Origin: an uncultured Chloroflexota bacterium
GTDB taxonomy: Bacteria; Chloroflexota; Chloroflexia; Thermomicrobiales; UBA6265
Assembly (NCBI GenBank): GCA_937870845.1
Contig: CALMZR010000231.1
Coordinates: 1-48,953 of the forward strand
DNA: 48,953 bases
Direction of reading: 5' to 3'
Positions within the stretch are counted from its first letter, which is position 1. The number at the start of each line of letters is the position of its first letter. Made by a program: the position numbers and the translations under genes. Positions 34,446 through 42,564 of the stretch are shown piece by piece. The notes beneath the pieces are model-generated. The model ran no database searches and was not told the origin of the DNA. It saw nothing but the letters and a program-made list of their open reading frames with translations.

Positions 34446-34605
34446 CAAGACATGACCCCTTATCTGAATCGGGCGAGCCGGGCAAACCGCTCCCGCCAAT
34501 CGTGATGCCCGGCGCAACGACCGAGGCTCGCGTGCTGTCTGCCGAGAGTGTAAACGACGCTCCTGATACGACTCGGCCCTCGCACAATCCTGGCCAGCGC
34601 GGCCC

Positions 34606-35028
34606 TCAGTCCCGCCAGGTCAGCGCGTGATTCAAGCTGAAGTTCCAAACCGCGGCAATGCCGGCGCCGATCAGGTTGGCGATCAGGTAATTCAGCCCCA
34701 TGCGATCCAGTGAAACCAGCGTGAACCAGTTGATGAGCAGGCCGCCGGAATTGATCGAGCCATACATCAGCGCCCGATGAAGCAATCGGCCCCGCCCACG
34801 ATCGTGCCACGTCCAACGCTCGTTGAGGGTGAACGTCACCGCCATCGAGAGCAGGATCGCGAGCGGAGACGCGGCGACAATCGGCGCCCCTGCCAGCGCC
34901 ACCAGCGCGAACAATGCGCTCTGGTTGACGGCGAGACCGATGGCGCCGACGAGGAGAAACTTCTGAAATCGGCGCGTGACCGTGGCCACGCGCGCCACGG
35001 GGCGGGGCAGACTCTCCGTGGACAGCAT
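34606..35028 (-). CDS. GtrA-family membrane protein
   Basis: 140 residues with four hydrophobic helices. FQKFLLVGAIGLAVNQSALFAL at the N-terminus, FTLNERWTWHD in the first loop and NFSLNHALTWRD at the very end are the hallmark of GtrA/DPMS-like proteins. They are thought to flip or help use polyprenyl-phosphate-linked sugars. This fits the neighbouring GT-C-type genes, which need such donors. It is separated from the flavoprotein gene downstream by 160 bases, so co-transcription is likely but not certain. Confidence 0.9.
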   Translation of the reverse strand: MLSTESLPRPVARVATVTRRFQKFLLVGAIGLAVNQSALFALVALAGAPIVAASPLAILLSMAVTFTLNERWTWHDRGRGRLLHRALMYGSINSGGLLINWFTLVSLDRMGLNYLIANLIGAGIAAVWNFSLNHALTWRD

Positions 35029-35072
35029 CAGCGCGGGAACCTCCGCGGACAGCGATCAGACAGTGCTCGATC

Positions 35073-35093
35073 CCGTCCGGGCGATCCGGACGG
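35073..35093. terminator. Hairpin between the S41 and gtrA genes
   Basis: CCGTCCGG (35073-35080), loop GCGAT, CCGGACGG (35086-35093): a perfect 8-bp stem 60 bases after the S41 stop. A smaller stem CAGGAC/GTCCTG (35145-35160) overlaps the stop itself. No U-tract, so terminator function is only possible. Confidence 0.45.
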
Positions 35094-35151
35094 CGATACA
35101 GTACCACGACCCCGCGCGGCTCCCACCGCCAAGCGACAGCACGTCAGGACG

Positions 35152-36489
35152 TCAGTCCTGCGCGAGCAACCCCGAATCGAGCGCCTCGAACGCGGCCTGA
35201 AGCTGAGCATCCGCCGAATCCTCCAATTCGCTTGGGGTCAGCTCCGGGTCGTCCTCAGGACGCGACGGAAACGCGTCGCGAGCCAGCACGACATATTGAT
35301 CGGGTTCAACGCCTTCCTGCCAAACGTGATCGCCATCCGGCGTCAACCAGAACGCGGTAGCGAGCACCACGCTCGACCCATCGTCGTTGGGGAAGGTCGA
35401 CAGCACGGTGCCGGTGCCAAACGTCGTCTCCCCGATGAGCTGAGCCCGTCCGTGTTCGCGCAGCGCGGCGGCCAGCACCTCCGCGCCGGAAGCCGACGCG
35501 TCGTCGATTAGCACAACGAGTGCCAGGTCGAGCCAATTCCCCGCCTTGCCGACCGTGGTAATCGGCCGCGCCGGCTCATCGCGCACCTGCTCCTGAAAAA
35601 TAGTCGTGCCCTCGGGGAGGAATTGCGACGCGACGCCAATCACCTCCGGCACGAGGCCGCCGGGGTTGCCGCGCAGATCGAGGATGAGCCGTTCGGCGCC
35701 TTCGTCCCGAATGGTCGCCAGCGCCTCCCGGACCTTGCCGTTGACACCAGGCTCGAAACCGGTCACGCGCAACTGAACGGTCTGGTCGGGCAACCAGCGC
35801 CAAGTGACAGGATCGACCTGGATGGTCCCGCGCACCACGTCGATCGACAGTGGTTCCGGCTCGGAGGAGCGGTCGACGGTCAGCGTCAGCATGTCCCCCT
35901 CGTTGCCGAGGATCAACTCGCGCAGCTCCTGCATGGTGATGCCCTGGGTCGACTCGTCGTCGACCGCGGCGATGACGTCGCCGCGCCTCAGCCCTGCCGC
36001 CTCTGCCGGAGACCCGGTGAAGATCGAGGTTACGACCGGCACGCCGCAACGGGCGTCGACCTCGACCCCGATGCCGACGTATCGCCCCTCACGGGACTCT
36101 TCGAACGCGGCGGTCGCCTCCGGATCGAGGAAGGCGCTATGCCCCTCATCGCCCATGGCGTCGACCATGCCCTGAGCGGCGCCGTAGATGAGCGCCGCGT
36201 CGTCGATGCTCTCGGGGTCAGGCCACTGCTCGTGAATGAGGTCCCACGTCTCTTCGAGAGTTACAAACTCGGCGCGGCCGGTGAGCGAGGACTGCGCTTC
36301 GACGTCGGCGGAAAATCCGCCTCCTGCCATCACCCCAAGCGAAAACGCGCCAGCGACCACCGTGCCGCCGAGCGCAACCTTCCCGCGGTTCCCGAGGCGG
36401 CCCACGAGCGACGGCCCGAGGGCTGCGACGCTCTCAACACCGGCCGATTGCGGGCGTTGCCCAACTTCGAAGTTCCGAGGCTCCGACAT
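35152..36489 (-). CDS. S41 (C-terminal processing) protease-like protein lacking the catalytic lysine
   Basis: 445 residues. A single membrane anchor (about 37-58, GKVALGGTVVAGAFSLGVMAGG), then the N-terminal helical part, a PDZ domain (about 135-215, YVGIGVEV through GLRRGDVIAAV) and the S41 protease domain with ILDLRGNPGG (269-278). The nucleophile region DDASASGAEVLAAAL gives Ser334. The general-base lysine normally found 25 residues later in the FGKG motif is Thr359 (TFGTGTVL). The serine-lysine pair that defines the family is therefore incomplete. ATG 36489 has AAGGA upstream. Predicted to face outward; may be an inactive or mechanistically altered member. Confidence 0.87.
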   Translation of the reverse strand: MSEPRNFEVGQRPQSAGVESVAALGPSLVGRLGNRGKVALGGTVVAGAFSLGVMAGGGFSADVEAQSSLTGRAEFVTLEETWDLIHEQWPDPESIDDAALIYGAAQGMVDAMGDEGHSAFLDPEATAAFEESREGRYVGIGVEVDARCGVPVVTSIFTGSPAEAAGLRRGDVIAAVDDESTQGITMQELRELILGNEGDMLTLTVDRSSEPEPLSIDVVRGTIQVDPVTWRWLPDQTVQLRVTGFEPGVNGKVREALATIRDEGAERLILDLRGNPGGLVPEVIGVASQFLPEGTTIFQEQVRDEPARPITTVGKAGNWLDLALVVLIDDASASGAEVLAAALREHGRAQLIGETTFGTGTVLSTFPNDDGSSVVLATAFWLTPDGDHVWQEGVEPDQYVVLARDAFPSRPEDDPELTPSELEDSADAQLQAAFEALDSGLLAQD

Positions 36490-36505
36490 GGAACGCGATC
36501 CTTCT

Positions 36506-36766
36506 CTAGTTCGATACCGAGGCTGACGTGAACGATGACCCATCGTCCCACGCGGGCGGCCGCTGGAGATGCCAGACAGTCAGCTCTTCAAACGCAATGC
36601 TCGCGGCCAGCGTGGCAGCGTCCGCTTCGGCGCGGCCGGTGAGGACCACCGCGGAAGGAAGTCCGTCACGGCCTGGGCCGGCCGGAGGCGACAGCCCGGG
36701 CAGACCGCAGAGATGTGCCGTTCCTCCCATAGTACGTAAGGGAGGGTCGTCCGGTTCCCCTGCCAT
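36506..36766 (-). CDS. Doubtful small hypothetical protein
   Basis: 86 residues from ATG 36766, beginning MAGEPDDPPL and ending SASVSN, 16 bases before the S41 start. The segment SAVVLTGRAEADAATLAASIAFEEL could form a helix, but composition is weakly protein-like and no ribosome site precedes the start. No family recognised. It may be non-coding leader of the S41 gene. Confidence 0.25.
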   Translation of the reverse strand: MAGEPDDPPLRTMGGTAHLCGLPGLSPPAGPGRDGLPSAVVLTGRAEADAATLAASIAFEELTVWHLQRPPAWDDGSSFTSASVSN

Positions 36767-36978
36767 CGGCTCGTGCCGGTGGTCGCGAATCGTTCGCTCG
36801 CCCACGGCTGACTTGGCCGAAGTCGCCTCGTCGTTCGGGAGAGTGCGGCCCAGACCACGCCCGGCCGCCCCGAGCAATTGTGGTCCTTGGAAATCATGGC
36901 ATCAATGACTCGGTTCGTCCTTTCGTCGGTTCTCCGCGGAATTCCACTGTTCCATTCGATCGTGTCACTTCCGGGATG

Positions 36979-36987
36979 TGCTATACT
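36979..36987 (+). promoter_or_regulatory. Extended -10 promoter for rplU-rpmA-rpmE
   Basis: TG at 36979-36980, one spacer base, then TATACT (36982-36987). No good -35 is present at 16-18 bases, as expected for an extended -10 promoter. Transcription would begin near 36994, leaving an 88-base leader before rplU. Confidence 0.55.
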
Positions 36988-36997
36988 TCCCCGTCGT

Positions 36998-37020
36998 GGG
37001 TGCGCCAAGCACCCCGTTTT
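36998..37020 (+). promoter_or_regulatory. Short leader hairpin with T-run (possible attenuator) before rplU
   Basis: GGGTGC (36998-37003), loop GCCAA, GCACCC (37009-37014), then CCG... and TTTT (37017-37020). It sits within the first few bases of the predicted transcript. It resembles a small intrinsic terminator and could be a ribosomal-protein leader or attenuator. The stem is only six pairs, so this is tentative. Confidence 0.4.
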
Positions 37021-37081
37021 GTGTTGCACGGTTTCCGGGGACGTCCCGCGGCCGATGTCAGAGAGCGAGTAGAGAGTTCAC

Positions 37082-37465
37082 ATGGCCGATTCAGCACCGA
37101 GCAATGAACCGGCGCCCGCGGGCGGCAACCGTGCGATGATGTCCACCAGCCCCGCCTACGCCATCATCGAGACTGGCGGCAAACAATACCGCGTGTCGGT
37201 TGGCGACAGCCTCTCTGTCGAGAAGTTGCCGGTCGACGCCGGTTCGGACGTCATCTTCGACCGCGTGCTCATGATCGGCGGCGACGGGCCGGCTCGGGTC
37301 GGCGCGCCACTGGTTGCCGGAGCCTCGGTGCAGGGCCAGGTGCAAGACCAATACCGGGGCGAAAAGATCATCATCTTCAAGTACAAGCCGAAGAAGCGCT
37401 ACCGGCGGCGGACGGGGCACCGGCAGTCGCTGACTCGCGTCGCCATCACCGCCATCAACGCCTGA
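37082..37465 (+). CDS. rplU: 50S ribosomal protein bL21
   Basis: 127 residues. The conserved L21 core begins [18 protein letters not shown] and runs to the C-terminal basic block [16 protein letters not shown]. An N-terminal extension of about 23 residues (Ala/Pro/Asn-rich) precedes the usual start; initiation at the double ATG near 37136-37141 would remove most of it, and the choice is open. A purine-rich AGAGAG lies before 37082. First gene of the rplU-rpmA-rpmE set. Confidence 0.92.
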   Translation: MADSAPSNEPAPAGGNRAMMSTSPAYAIIETGGKQYRVSVGDSLSVEKLPVDAGSDVIFDRVLMIGGDGPARVGAPLVAGASVQGQVQDQYRGEKIIIFKYKPKKRYRRRTGHRQSLTRVAITAINA

Positions 37466-37502
37466 TCGATTCGGCAGAGCAGCGAGAGGGAGCAACACCA
37501 CC

Positions 37503-37841
37503 ATGGCTCACAAGAAAGGCGTCGGCAGCTCGCGCAACGGGCGCGACAGCGAGTCGAAGCGCCTCGGCGTCAAGCGCGCCGACGGCCAGTTCGTGCGCGC
37601 CGGGACCATCGTGGTCCGCCAGCGCGGCACACAATTCTGGGTCGGCGATAACGCTGGGATTGGCAAGGATCACACGATCTACGCCAAGATCGACGGCGTC
37701 GTCCGCTTCGAGCCGATCAACCGCCAGAAGCGCCGCATCAGCGTCTACCCAACCGACGTCTACCCGATCGGCGGCGGAACGGGGTTGCTCAAGCGGCCCT
37801 TCGAGTCGGTCGTCTTCACCGAGGCGGCCGCGGCCGACTAG
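37503..37841 (+). CDS. rpmA: 50S ribosomal protein bL27
   Basis: 112 residues. [29 protein letters not shown] is the standard L27 start, which reaches toward the peptidyl transferase centre, and IVVRQRGTQ follows. It starts directly with MAHKK, so there is no N-terminal leader needing Prp-type cleavage. The C-terminus is about 20 residues longer than common L27. GAGGGAG precedes the ATG. 37 bases after rplU. Confidence 0.95.
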   Translation: MAHKKGVGSSRNGRDSESKRLGVKRADGQFVRAGTIVVRQRGTQFWVGDNAGIGKDHTIYAKIDGVVRFEPINRQKRRISVYPTDVYPIGGGTGLLKRPFESVVFTEAAAAD

Positions 37842-37853
37842 AATCGGATACCG

Positions 37854-37937
37854 GTCATGCTGAACCTTTGCAGCATCTGAGCGCAGGGTTTGCTGCATCG
37901 CTTGGCGCCGAGATGCTTCGCTGATGCTCAGAATGAC
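37854..37937. repeat. 84-bp intergenic element with imperfect terminal inverted repeats
   Basis: The ends GTCATGCTGA (37854-37863) and TCAGAATGAC (37928-37937) are inverted copies at nine of ten positions. Inside are GCAGCATCTGAGCGCAG and GAGATGCTTCGCTGATGC. The wording resembles small GTCATnCTGAGC...GAAGCATCT dispersed repeats known from many bacterial genomes. It lies between rpmA and rpmE within a likely operon. Confidence 0.6.
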
Positions 37938-37986
37938 GCGGATGGCAACGAGGACGATCTAAGGAACATTACGGAGTCCAGAACCG

Positions 37987-38346
37987 ATGAAGCCAGGCAT
38001 TCACCCCAGTTACGTCGAGGCCACGGTCACGTGCGCCTGCGGCAACACATTTACGACCCGCTCGACGAAACCCGCCCTGCGCACCGACTTGTGCAACGTC
38101 TGCCACCCCTTCTACACGGGCGAGCAGCGCATCGTCGACACCGCCGGCCAGGTCGAGCGATTCATGCGCCGCGTCGAAGCCGCGGCTGGTTCGAGTCGCC
38201 CATCCAAGCGGAAGTCACGCCTGGCCGCCCGTGCCGAGCGGGACGCTCAGGCCCGTGGCGCCACGGCGACCGAGGAGGCAGCGGAGTCCGAGGAGACGGT
38301 GGACCAGTCGGCGCCTGCCATGGCCGAGGCCGTCCCGGCCACCTGA
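37987..38346 (+). CDS. rpmE: 50S ribosomal protein bL31, zinc-binding type
   Basis: 119 residues. MKPGIHPSY, then CACGN and [10 protein letters not shown] give the four-cysteine zinc site of the C+ type. The core ends at about residue 66 (RVERF-like VERFMRRV). A tail of about 50 residues follows, first basic ([19 protein letters not shown]) then acidic ([12 protein letters not shown]), which normal L31 lacks. A GGAG site precedes the ATG at about 10 bases. Confidence 0.93.
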   Translation: MKPGIHPSYVEATVTCACGNTFTTRSTKPALRTDLCNVCHPFYTGEQRIVDTAGQVERFMRRVEAAAGSSRPSKRKSRLAARAERDAQARGATATEEAAESEETVDQSAPAMAEAVPAT

Positions 38347-38373
38347 GCACGGCTCGGGAGCCGCGATTGCATT

Positions 38374-38396
38374 GGAGGCCCGCACGCCGGGCCTCC
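38374..38396 (+). terminator. Terminator after rpmE
   Basis: GGAGGCCCG (38374-38382), loop CACGC, CGGGCCTCC (38388-38396), a perfect 9-bp GC-rich stem 28 bases after the rpmE stop, followed by ACTCGTTTC. The U-tract is weak, as in other hairpins of this window. Confidence 0.7.
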
Positions 38397-38468
38397 ACTC
38401 GTTTCATGGCTCTGCCTTGTCTGCCCTTTGGGGCCGTGGCGTTCTTGTCGCGGGAAGGAGCAGGCCGG

Positions 38469-39059
38469 ATGGGCAACGGGAGGACCCGAATGGGCGGAGA
38501 CGATCGCGTCGTGGCGGATTGGCGGTATCCCACACACGACCTCGCCCCGGAGCCGAGCGACGATCTCGCTACGCTCATGGCGTTTATCGAGATTCCGCGA
38601 GGCAGCCGAAATAAGTACGAGTACGACGAGCGCAGCGGCCGTTTCTTGCTCGACCGCGTCCTCTACTCCTCGGTCCACTACCCGACCGACTACGGCTTCG
38701 TCGTCGAAACGCTGGCCGACGACGGCGATCCCCTCGACGTCCTCGTCCTGGTGCAGGAGCCCTCGTTTCCCGGCTGCCTGATCCCGGCTCGCCCTCTCGG
38801 CGGATTGGACATGCACGACGAGAAGGGCTCCGACTTCAAGGTGCTCGCCGTGCCTGTCGGCGACCCCCGATTCGATCACGTCCAAACCCTCGCCGACGTC
38901 GGCGAACACTGGTTGCGCGAGATCGAGACGTTCTTCGCCACGTACAAGCTGCTCGAGCCGAAGCAGACCGAGGTGCTCGGCTGGCACGAGCTGGCGGAAA
39001 CGCGGCAAACGATCGCCACGTGCCGGGCACGCTATCGTTCCGTCCGCGGCGAGGGGTAG
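38469..39059 (+). CDS. ppa: Inorganic pyrophosphatase, family I
   Basis: 196 residues; splits pyrophosphate using Mg ions. IEIPRGSRNKYEYDE near residue 40, SSVHYPTDYGFV and the signature DDGDPLDVLVL with the metal aspartates are all present, followed by DEKGSDFKVLAVPV. The ATG at 38469 follows GGAAGGAG at good spacing; the frame is open upstream but that part is out-of-frame rpmE. N-terminal 20 residues are a poorly conserved extension. Confidence 0.94.
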   Translation: MGNGRTRMGGDDRVVADWRYPTHDLAPEPSDDLATLMAFIEIPRGSRNKYEYDERSGRFLLDRVLYSSVHYPTDYGFVVETLADDGDPLDVLVLVQEPSFPGCLIPARPLGGLDMHDEKGSDFKVLAVPVGDPRFDHVQTLADVGEHWLREIETFFATYKLLEPKQTEVLGWHELAETRQTIATCRARYRSVRGEG

Positions 39060-39163
39060 CTTTCGCGTCGAGTCGTTGGCACAGCAGTCGCGTCCGGTCG
39101 GGAATGCTGCGGCGTCGGCGACAACCGGGGCGCCTGAGACGAATGTCCTGATGGGATGGAGCG

Positions 39164-40759
39164 ATGCTTCGAACGCGATACGCCGGCGTCATCTGTCACC
39201 CGACCTCGTTTCCTAGCCCACACGGGATCGGGGATCTTGGCGAGCCGGCGTTTCGCTATGTCGAATGGCTGGCGCGCGGGGCGCAAACACTCTGGCAAGT
39301 CCTGCCCCTGGGGCCGATCGGGTTCGGGAACTCGCCCTATGCCTCCCCGTCCGCGTTCGCCGGCAACGAGCTGCTGATCTCGCTCTCCTGGCTGGCCGGC
39401 GACGGGCTTCTCGATGAATCGCGGCTGGTCGACCCACCGGCGTTCCCGGCCTCCGAGGTGGTCTTCGACGAGGTGCGCGCGTACAAGCAACCGCTCCTGC
39501 GCGACGCCTTCGATCGCTTTCGGCGCGGGGCCGGGCAGAGCCTGCGGCCGGCGTTCGACGAGTTTCGCGCGGCTCATTTGTTCTGGCTGAAGGACTTCGC
39601 GCTGTTCATGGCCCTGAAGGAGGCGCACGCCGGGGCCGCCTGGAGCGCCTGGCCTTCCGAGATCGCGCTGCGCGAGCCAGCGGCGCTTGCGGCAGCGAAC
39701 GAGCAGCTCCGGGACGAGGTCCGCTTCCACGAGTTTGTCCAATTTCTTTTTGCTCGACAATGGGGCGAGGTGCGGCGCTACGCGAACGAGCATCGGGTGC
39801 AGGTCATCGGCGATATCCCCATTTTCGTCGCGTACGACAGCGCCGACGTTTGGGCCAACCGAGAGCTGTTCCGCCTCGACGAGGACGGGCGGCCGACGGA
39901 TGTCGCGGGCGTCCCGCCCGACGCCTTTACGGCCGAAGGGCAGTTCTGGGGCAACCCGGTCTACGATTGGGAGCGCAACGCCGAAACCGGGTATGCGTGG
40001 TGGACCGACCGCGTTCGTGCCGCGCTCCATCAGGTCGACGTGGTGCGCATCGATCACTTCCGCGCATTCGCCGCATCGTGGGTCGTGCCCGCGCACGCGC
40101 CGACGGCGGCGGCCGGCCACTGGGAGCCAGGACCAGGGCGCGCCATCTTCGACGCCATGGCGGCCGAGCTTGGTCCTCTCCCCTTCGTCGTTGAGGATTT
40201 GGGACTCGTCACTCCCGACGTCCTCGCGCTGCGCGATGAGCTGGAGTATCCCGGCATGAAGGTGCTGCAATTTGCCTTCGACAGTGGCCCGGGTAACGCG
40301 TACCTGCCGCACAACTATGATCCGGTGTCGGTCGTCTACACCGGCACGCACGACAACCAGACAACGATTGGCTGGTTCCGTGCCCTCGGCGACGGGACCC
40401 GATCCAGCGTGCAACGCTACCTGGGGCGCGATGGCAGCGATATTGCATGGGATTTCATTCGAACCGCGCTCGCTTCGGTCGCCGACCGGGCCATCGCCCC
40501 TTTGCAGGATGTGATGCGCCTCGACGACGACGCGCGCATGAACACGCCAGGCCGCCCCGACGGGAACTGGGCATGGCGTTATCAGCCGCATCAGCTGCAT
40601 GAAGGACTGGCGGACGGTCTGCGCGAGCTGACCGAAACCTACGGTCGAGCGGGACCGATCAGACCGCCCCAGGGGCACGACCCGTTCGACTACACCGTGG
40701 ACGGGACCGCGCACCCGCTTTGGGATCGCGCCGCCCCCGGCATTGTCGCGCAAGATTGA
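39164..40759 (+). CDS. malQ: 4-alpha-glucanotransferase (amylomaltase, GH77)
   Basis: 531 residues; transfers alpha-1,4-glucan segments between chains. RYAGVICHPTSFPSPHGIGDLG at the start, VLPLGPIGFGNSPYASPSAFAGN for the glucan site, GDIPIFVAYDSADVW, nucleophile in VRIDHFRAF, acid/base in VVEDLGLVTPDV and the transition-state aspartate in YTGTHDNQT. The last 35 residues (from GPIRPPQGHD) extend beyond the usual end. GGAG lies just before the ATG. Followed 45 bases later by the branching enzyme, and probably co-transcribed with it. Confidence 0.95.
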   Translation: MLRTRYAGVICHPTSFPSPHGIGDLGEPAFRYVEWLARGAQTLWQVLPLGPIGFGNSPYASPSAFAGNELLISLSWLAGDGLLDESRLVDPPAFPASEVVFDEVRAYKQPLLRDAFDRFRRGAGQSLRPAFDEFRAAHLFWLKDFALFMALKEAHAGAAWSAWPSEIALREPAALAAANEQLRDEVRFHEFVQFLFARQWGEVRRYANEHRVQVIGDIPIFVAYDSADVWANRELFRLDEDGRPTDVAGVPPDAFTAEGQFWGNPVYDWERNAETGYAWWTDRVRAALHQVDVVRIDHFRAFAASWVVPAHAPTAAAGHWEPGPGRAIFDAMAAELGPLPFVVEDLGLVTPDVLALRDELEYPGMKVLQFAFDSGPGNAYLPHNYDPVSVVYTGTHDNQTTIGWFRALGDGTRSSVQRYLGRDGSDIAWDFIRTALASVADRAIAPLQDVMRLDDDARMNTPGRPDGNWAWRYQPHQLHEGLADGLRELTETYGRAGPIRPPQGHDPFDYTVDGTAHPLWDRAAPGIVAQD

Positions 40760-40804
40760 TCCACAATTACCCGAGTACGGCGCTCGCATAAGGAGATGAA
40801 CCTC

Positions 40805-42544
40805 ATGGCCATGGCCGCGGACACACCGGTTGGCGCTTTCACCTTCATGCTGCACAGCCACCTCCCATACGCCCGGCAGGCGGGGATGTGGCCGCACGGC
40901 GAGGAATGGGTTCACGAGGCCATCGCCGAAACCTACGTTCCGCTCCTCAATGCCCTCTACGACCTCCGTGAAGAGGGCGTGCGCTACCGTCTCACGATCG
41001 GCATTACCCCCGTCCTGGCCGAGCAACTGGCCGATCCGCTCATCGTTGACCACTTCGTCGAATACGCCACTGAACGCGCCGCCAAGGCAGCCAAGGACAT
41101 CGAGCGCTTCGAGCAGGCCGGCGACGAGACGTTCCGCGATCTGGCCCGCTTCTACCACCACTGGTACGCCCGCGTCCTGACGTCATTCCAGGATCGCTTT
41201 GGAAAGGACCTCCTGGGCGCCTTCCGGGCGCTTCAGGACGAAGGCTTGGTGGAGCTGGCGACCAGCGCCGCCACCCACGGCTATCTGCCGCTCCTCGCTC
41301 GCGATTCCTCCATTCATGGCCAGTTGCGCACCGGCGTCGAGACCTACCGCCGCCACTTCGGCCGCGCTCCCAGCGCCATCTGGTTGCCTGAGTGCGCCTA
41401 CCGCCCGGCCATCGAGGAGGACGAGGACGGCAAGACCGTTCGTCGACCGGGTCTCGAGTCGTTTCTGGCGGAAGAGGGTTTGCTCGTCTTCTTCAGCGAA
41501 ACGCACACGGTCGAGGGTGGCCGCCCCGTCGGCATGGCGGTGCCGGGAACGGTCGGTCCGTACGGCATGATCGCCCGCCGCTACGCTTCGGCGGTGACGC
41601 AACCGACCGGGGACCAGCAGCTCGAGCCGGGAACCTCGCTCCGCCCCTATTGGGTCGGAGACGCGCCGGGGCAGGTGGCGGTTCTGGCCCGGCACGAGCG
41701 CACCGGTCAGCAAGTCTGGTCGGCCACGTTCGGTTACCCGGGCGATTTCGTCTATCGCGAGTTCCATCGCAAGGACGCCGAGTCCGGGATGCAGTACTGG
41801 CGCGTGTCCGGCGCCGGTGTCGATCTCGGCGGGAAGGAGCCATACAACCCCGACCGCGCGGCGGAGCAGGTCGCCAGTCACGCCAGCCATTATGTCCATC
41901 TCATCGAAGAGCAGTTGCGCGAGTACCGCGACCGGACGGGCGAGTTCGGCAGCATCACCGCTTCGTACGACACGGAATTGTTCGGCCACTGGTGGTTCGA
42001 GGGGGTCGATTGGCTGAAAGCCGTCTTGCGCGGTCTGGCCGCGAGGCCGGCGGTCGAGATGAGCACCGCCAGCCGCATCGTCGAGCAACACCCGCCGGAC
42101 CAGGTGCTCTCGCTGCCCGAGTCGAGCTGGGGCGCTGGAGGCGGCCACTATACGTGGCTCAATGACGACACGAATTGGCTGTGGCCGCTCATTCACGGCG
42201 CGGAGCGGCGCATCGAAGAGCTCGTCGTGCGCTTTCCCAACGCAAACGGCACGCGGCGTGACGTGCTGAACCAAGCCGCCCGCGAGCTGCTCCTGTTGCA
42301 GAGCAGCGACTGGCCCTTCCTGGTCACGACGTTGCAAGCCAAGGAGTATGCCGTCGAGCGCTTCCAGGAGCACCTCGACCGCTTCGATCAGCTCGCCGCG
42401 CTCGCCGAAGCAGACTCCTGGACGGCCGAAGAGGAGGCTTTTCTGGCGTCTCTCCGCGAGCGCGACAACCCGTTTCCGACGATCGACTATCGGGAATGGG
42501 CTCCGCGGCAGGGACGGGCTGGGGCCGAGGCGGCGGCGCGCTGA
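40805..42544 (+). CDS. 1,4-alpha-glucan branching enzyme, GH57 with DUF1957
   Basis: About 579 residues. GH57 barrel: FMLHSHLPYAR at the start, nucleophile glutamate in IWLPECAYRPA (about residue 196) and acid aspartate in YDTELFGHWWFEG; the C-terminal helical DUF1957 part carries LLQSSDWPFLVTT. This set is that of GH57 glycogen branching enzymes rather than amylases. I chose ATG 40805, nine bases after AGGAG; the ATG at 40796 touches the ribosome site and is too close. With malQ it would shape a glycogen-like glucan. Confidence 0.88.
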   Translation: MAMAADTPVGAFTFMLHSHLPYARQAGMWPHGEEWVHEAIAETYVPLLNALYDLREEGVRYRLTIGITPVLAEQLADPLIVDHFVEYATERAAKAAKDIERFEQAGDETFRDLARFYHHWYARVLTSFQDRFGKDLLGAFRALQDEGLVELATSAATHGYLPLLARDSSIHGQLRTGVETYRRHFGRAPSAIWLPECAYRPAIEEDEDGKTVRRPGLESFLAEEGLLVFFSETHTVEGGRPVGMAVPGTVGPYGMIARRYASAVTQPTGDQQLEPGTSLRPYWVGDAPGQVAVLARHERTGQQVWSATFGYPGDFVYREFHRKDAESGMQYWRVSGAGVDLGGKEPYNPDRAAEQVASHASHYVHLIEEQLREYRDRTGEFGSITASYDTELFGHWWFEGVDWLKAVLRGLAARPAVEMSTASRIVEQHPPDQVLSLPESSWGAGGGHYTWLNDDTNWLWPLIHGAERRIEELVVRFPNANGTRRDVLNQAARELLLLQSSDWPFLVTTLQAKEYAVERFQEHLDRFDQLAALAEADSWTAEEEAFLASLRERDNPFPTIDYREWAPRQGRAGAEAAAR

Positions 42545-42564
42545 CGCGACTCCGGCGCGCCGCC

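Larger units (their letters stand above)
36490..37081. other. Divergent region between the S41 and rplU genes
   Basis: 592 bases. It contains a doubtful small minus-strand frame (36506-36766), a promoter with an extended -10 box for the ribosomal genes (36979-36987), a short leader hairpin with T-run (36998-37020) and a palindrome GGGACGTCCC near 37040 in the rplU leader. The S41 promoter must lie here on minus but I cannot place it. Confidence 0.5.

Noticed and set aside
39032-41161. Very long open frame on minus (709 codons) opposite malQ
   Set aside because: It mirrors malQ and the start of the branching enzyme, shows no motif, and such frames are common opposite GC-rich genes.
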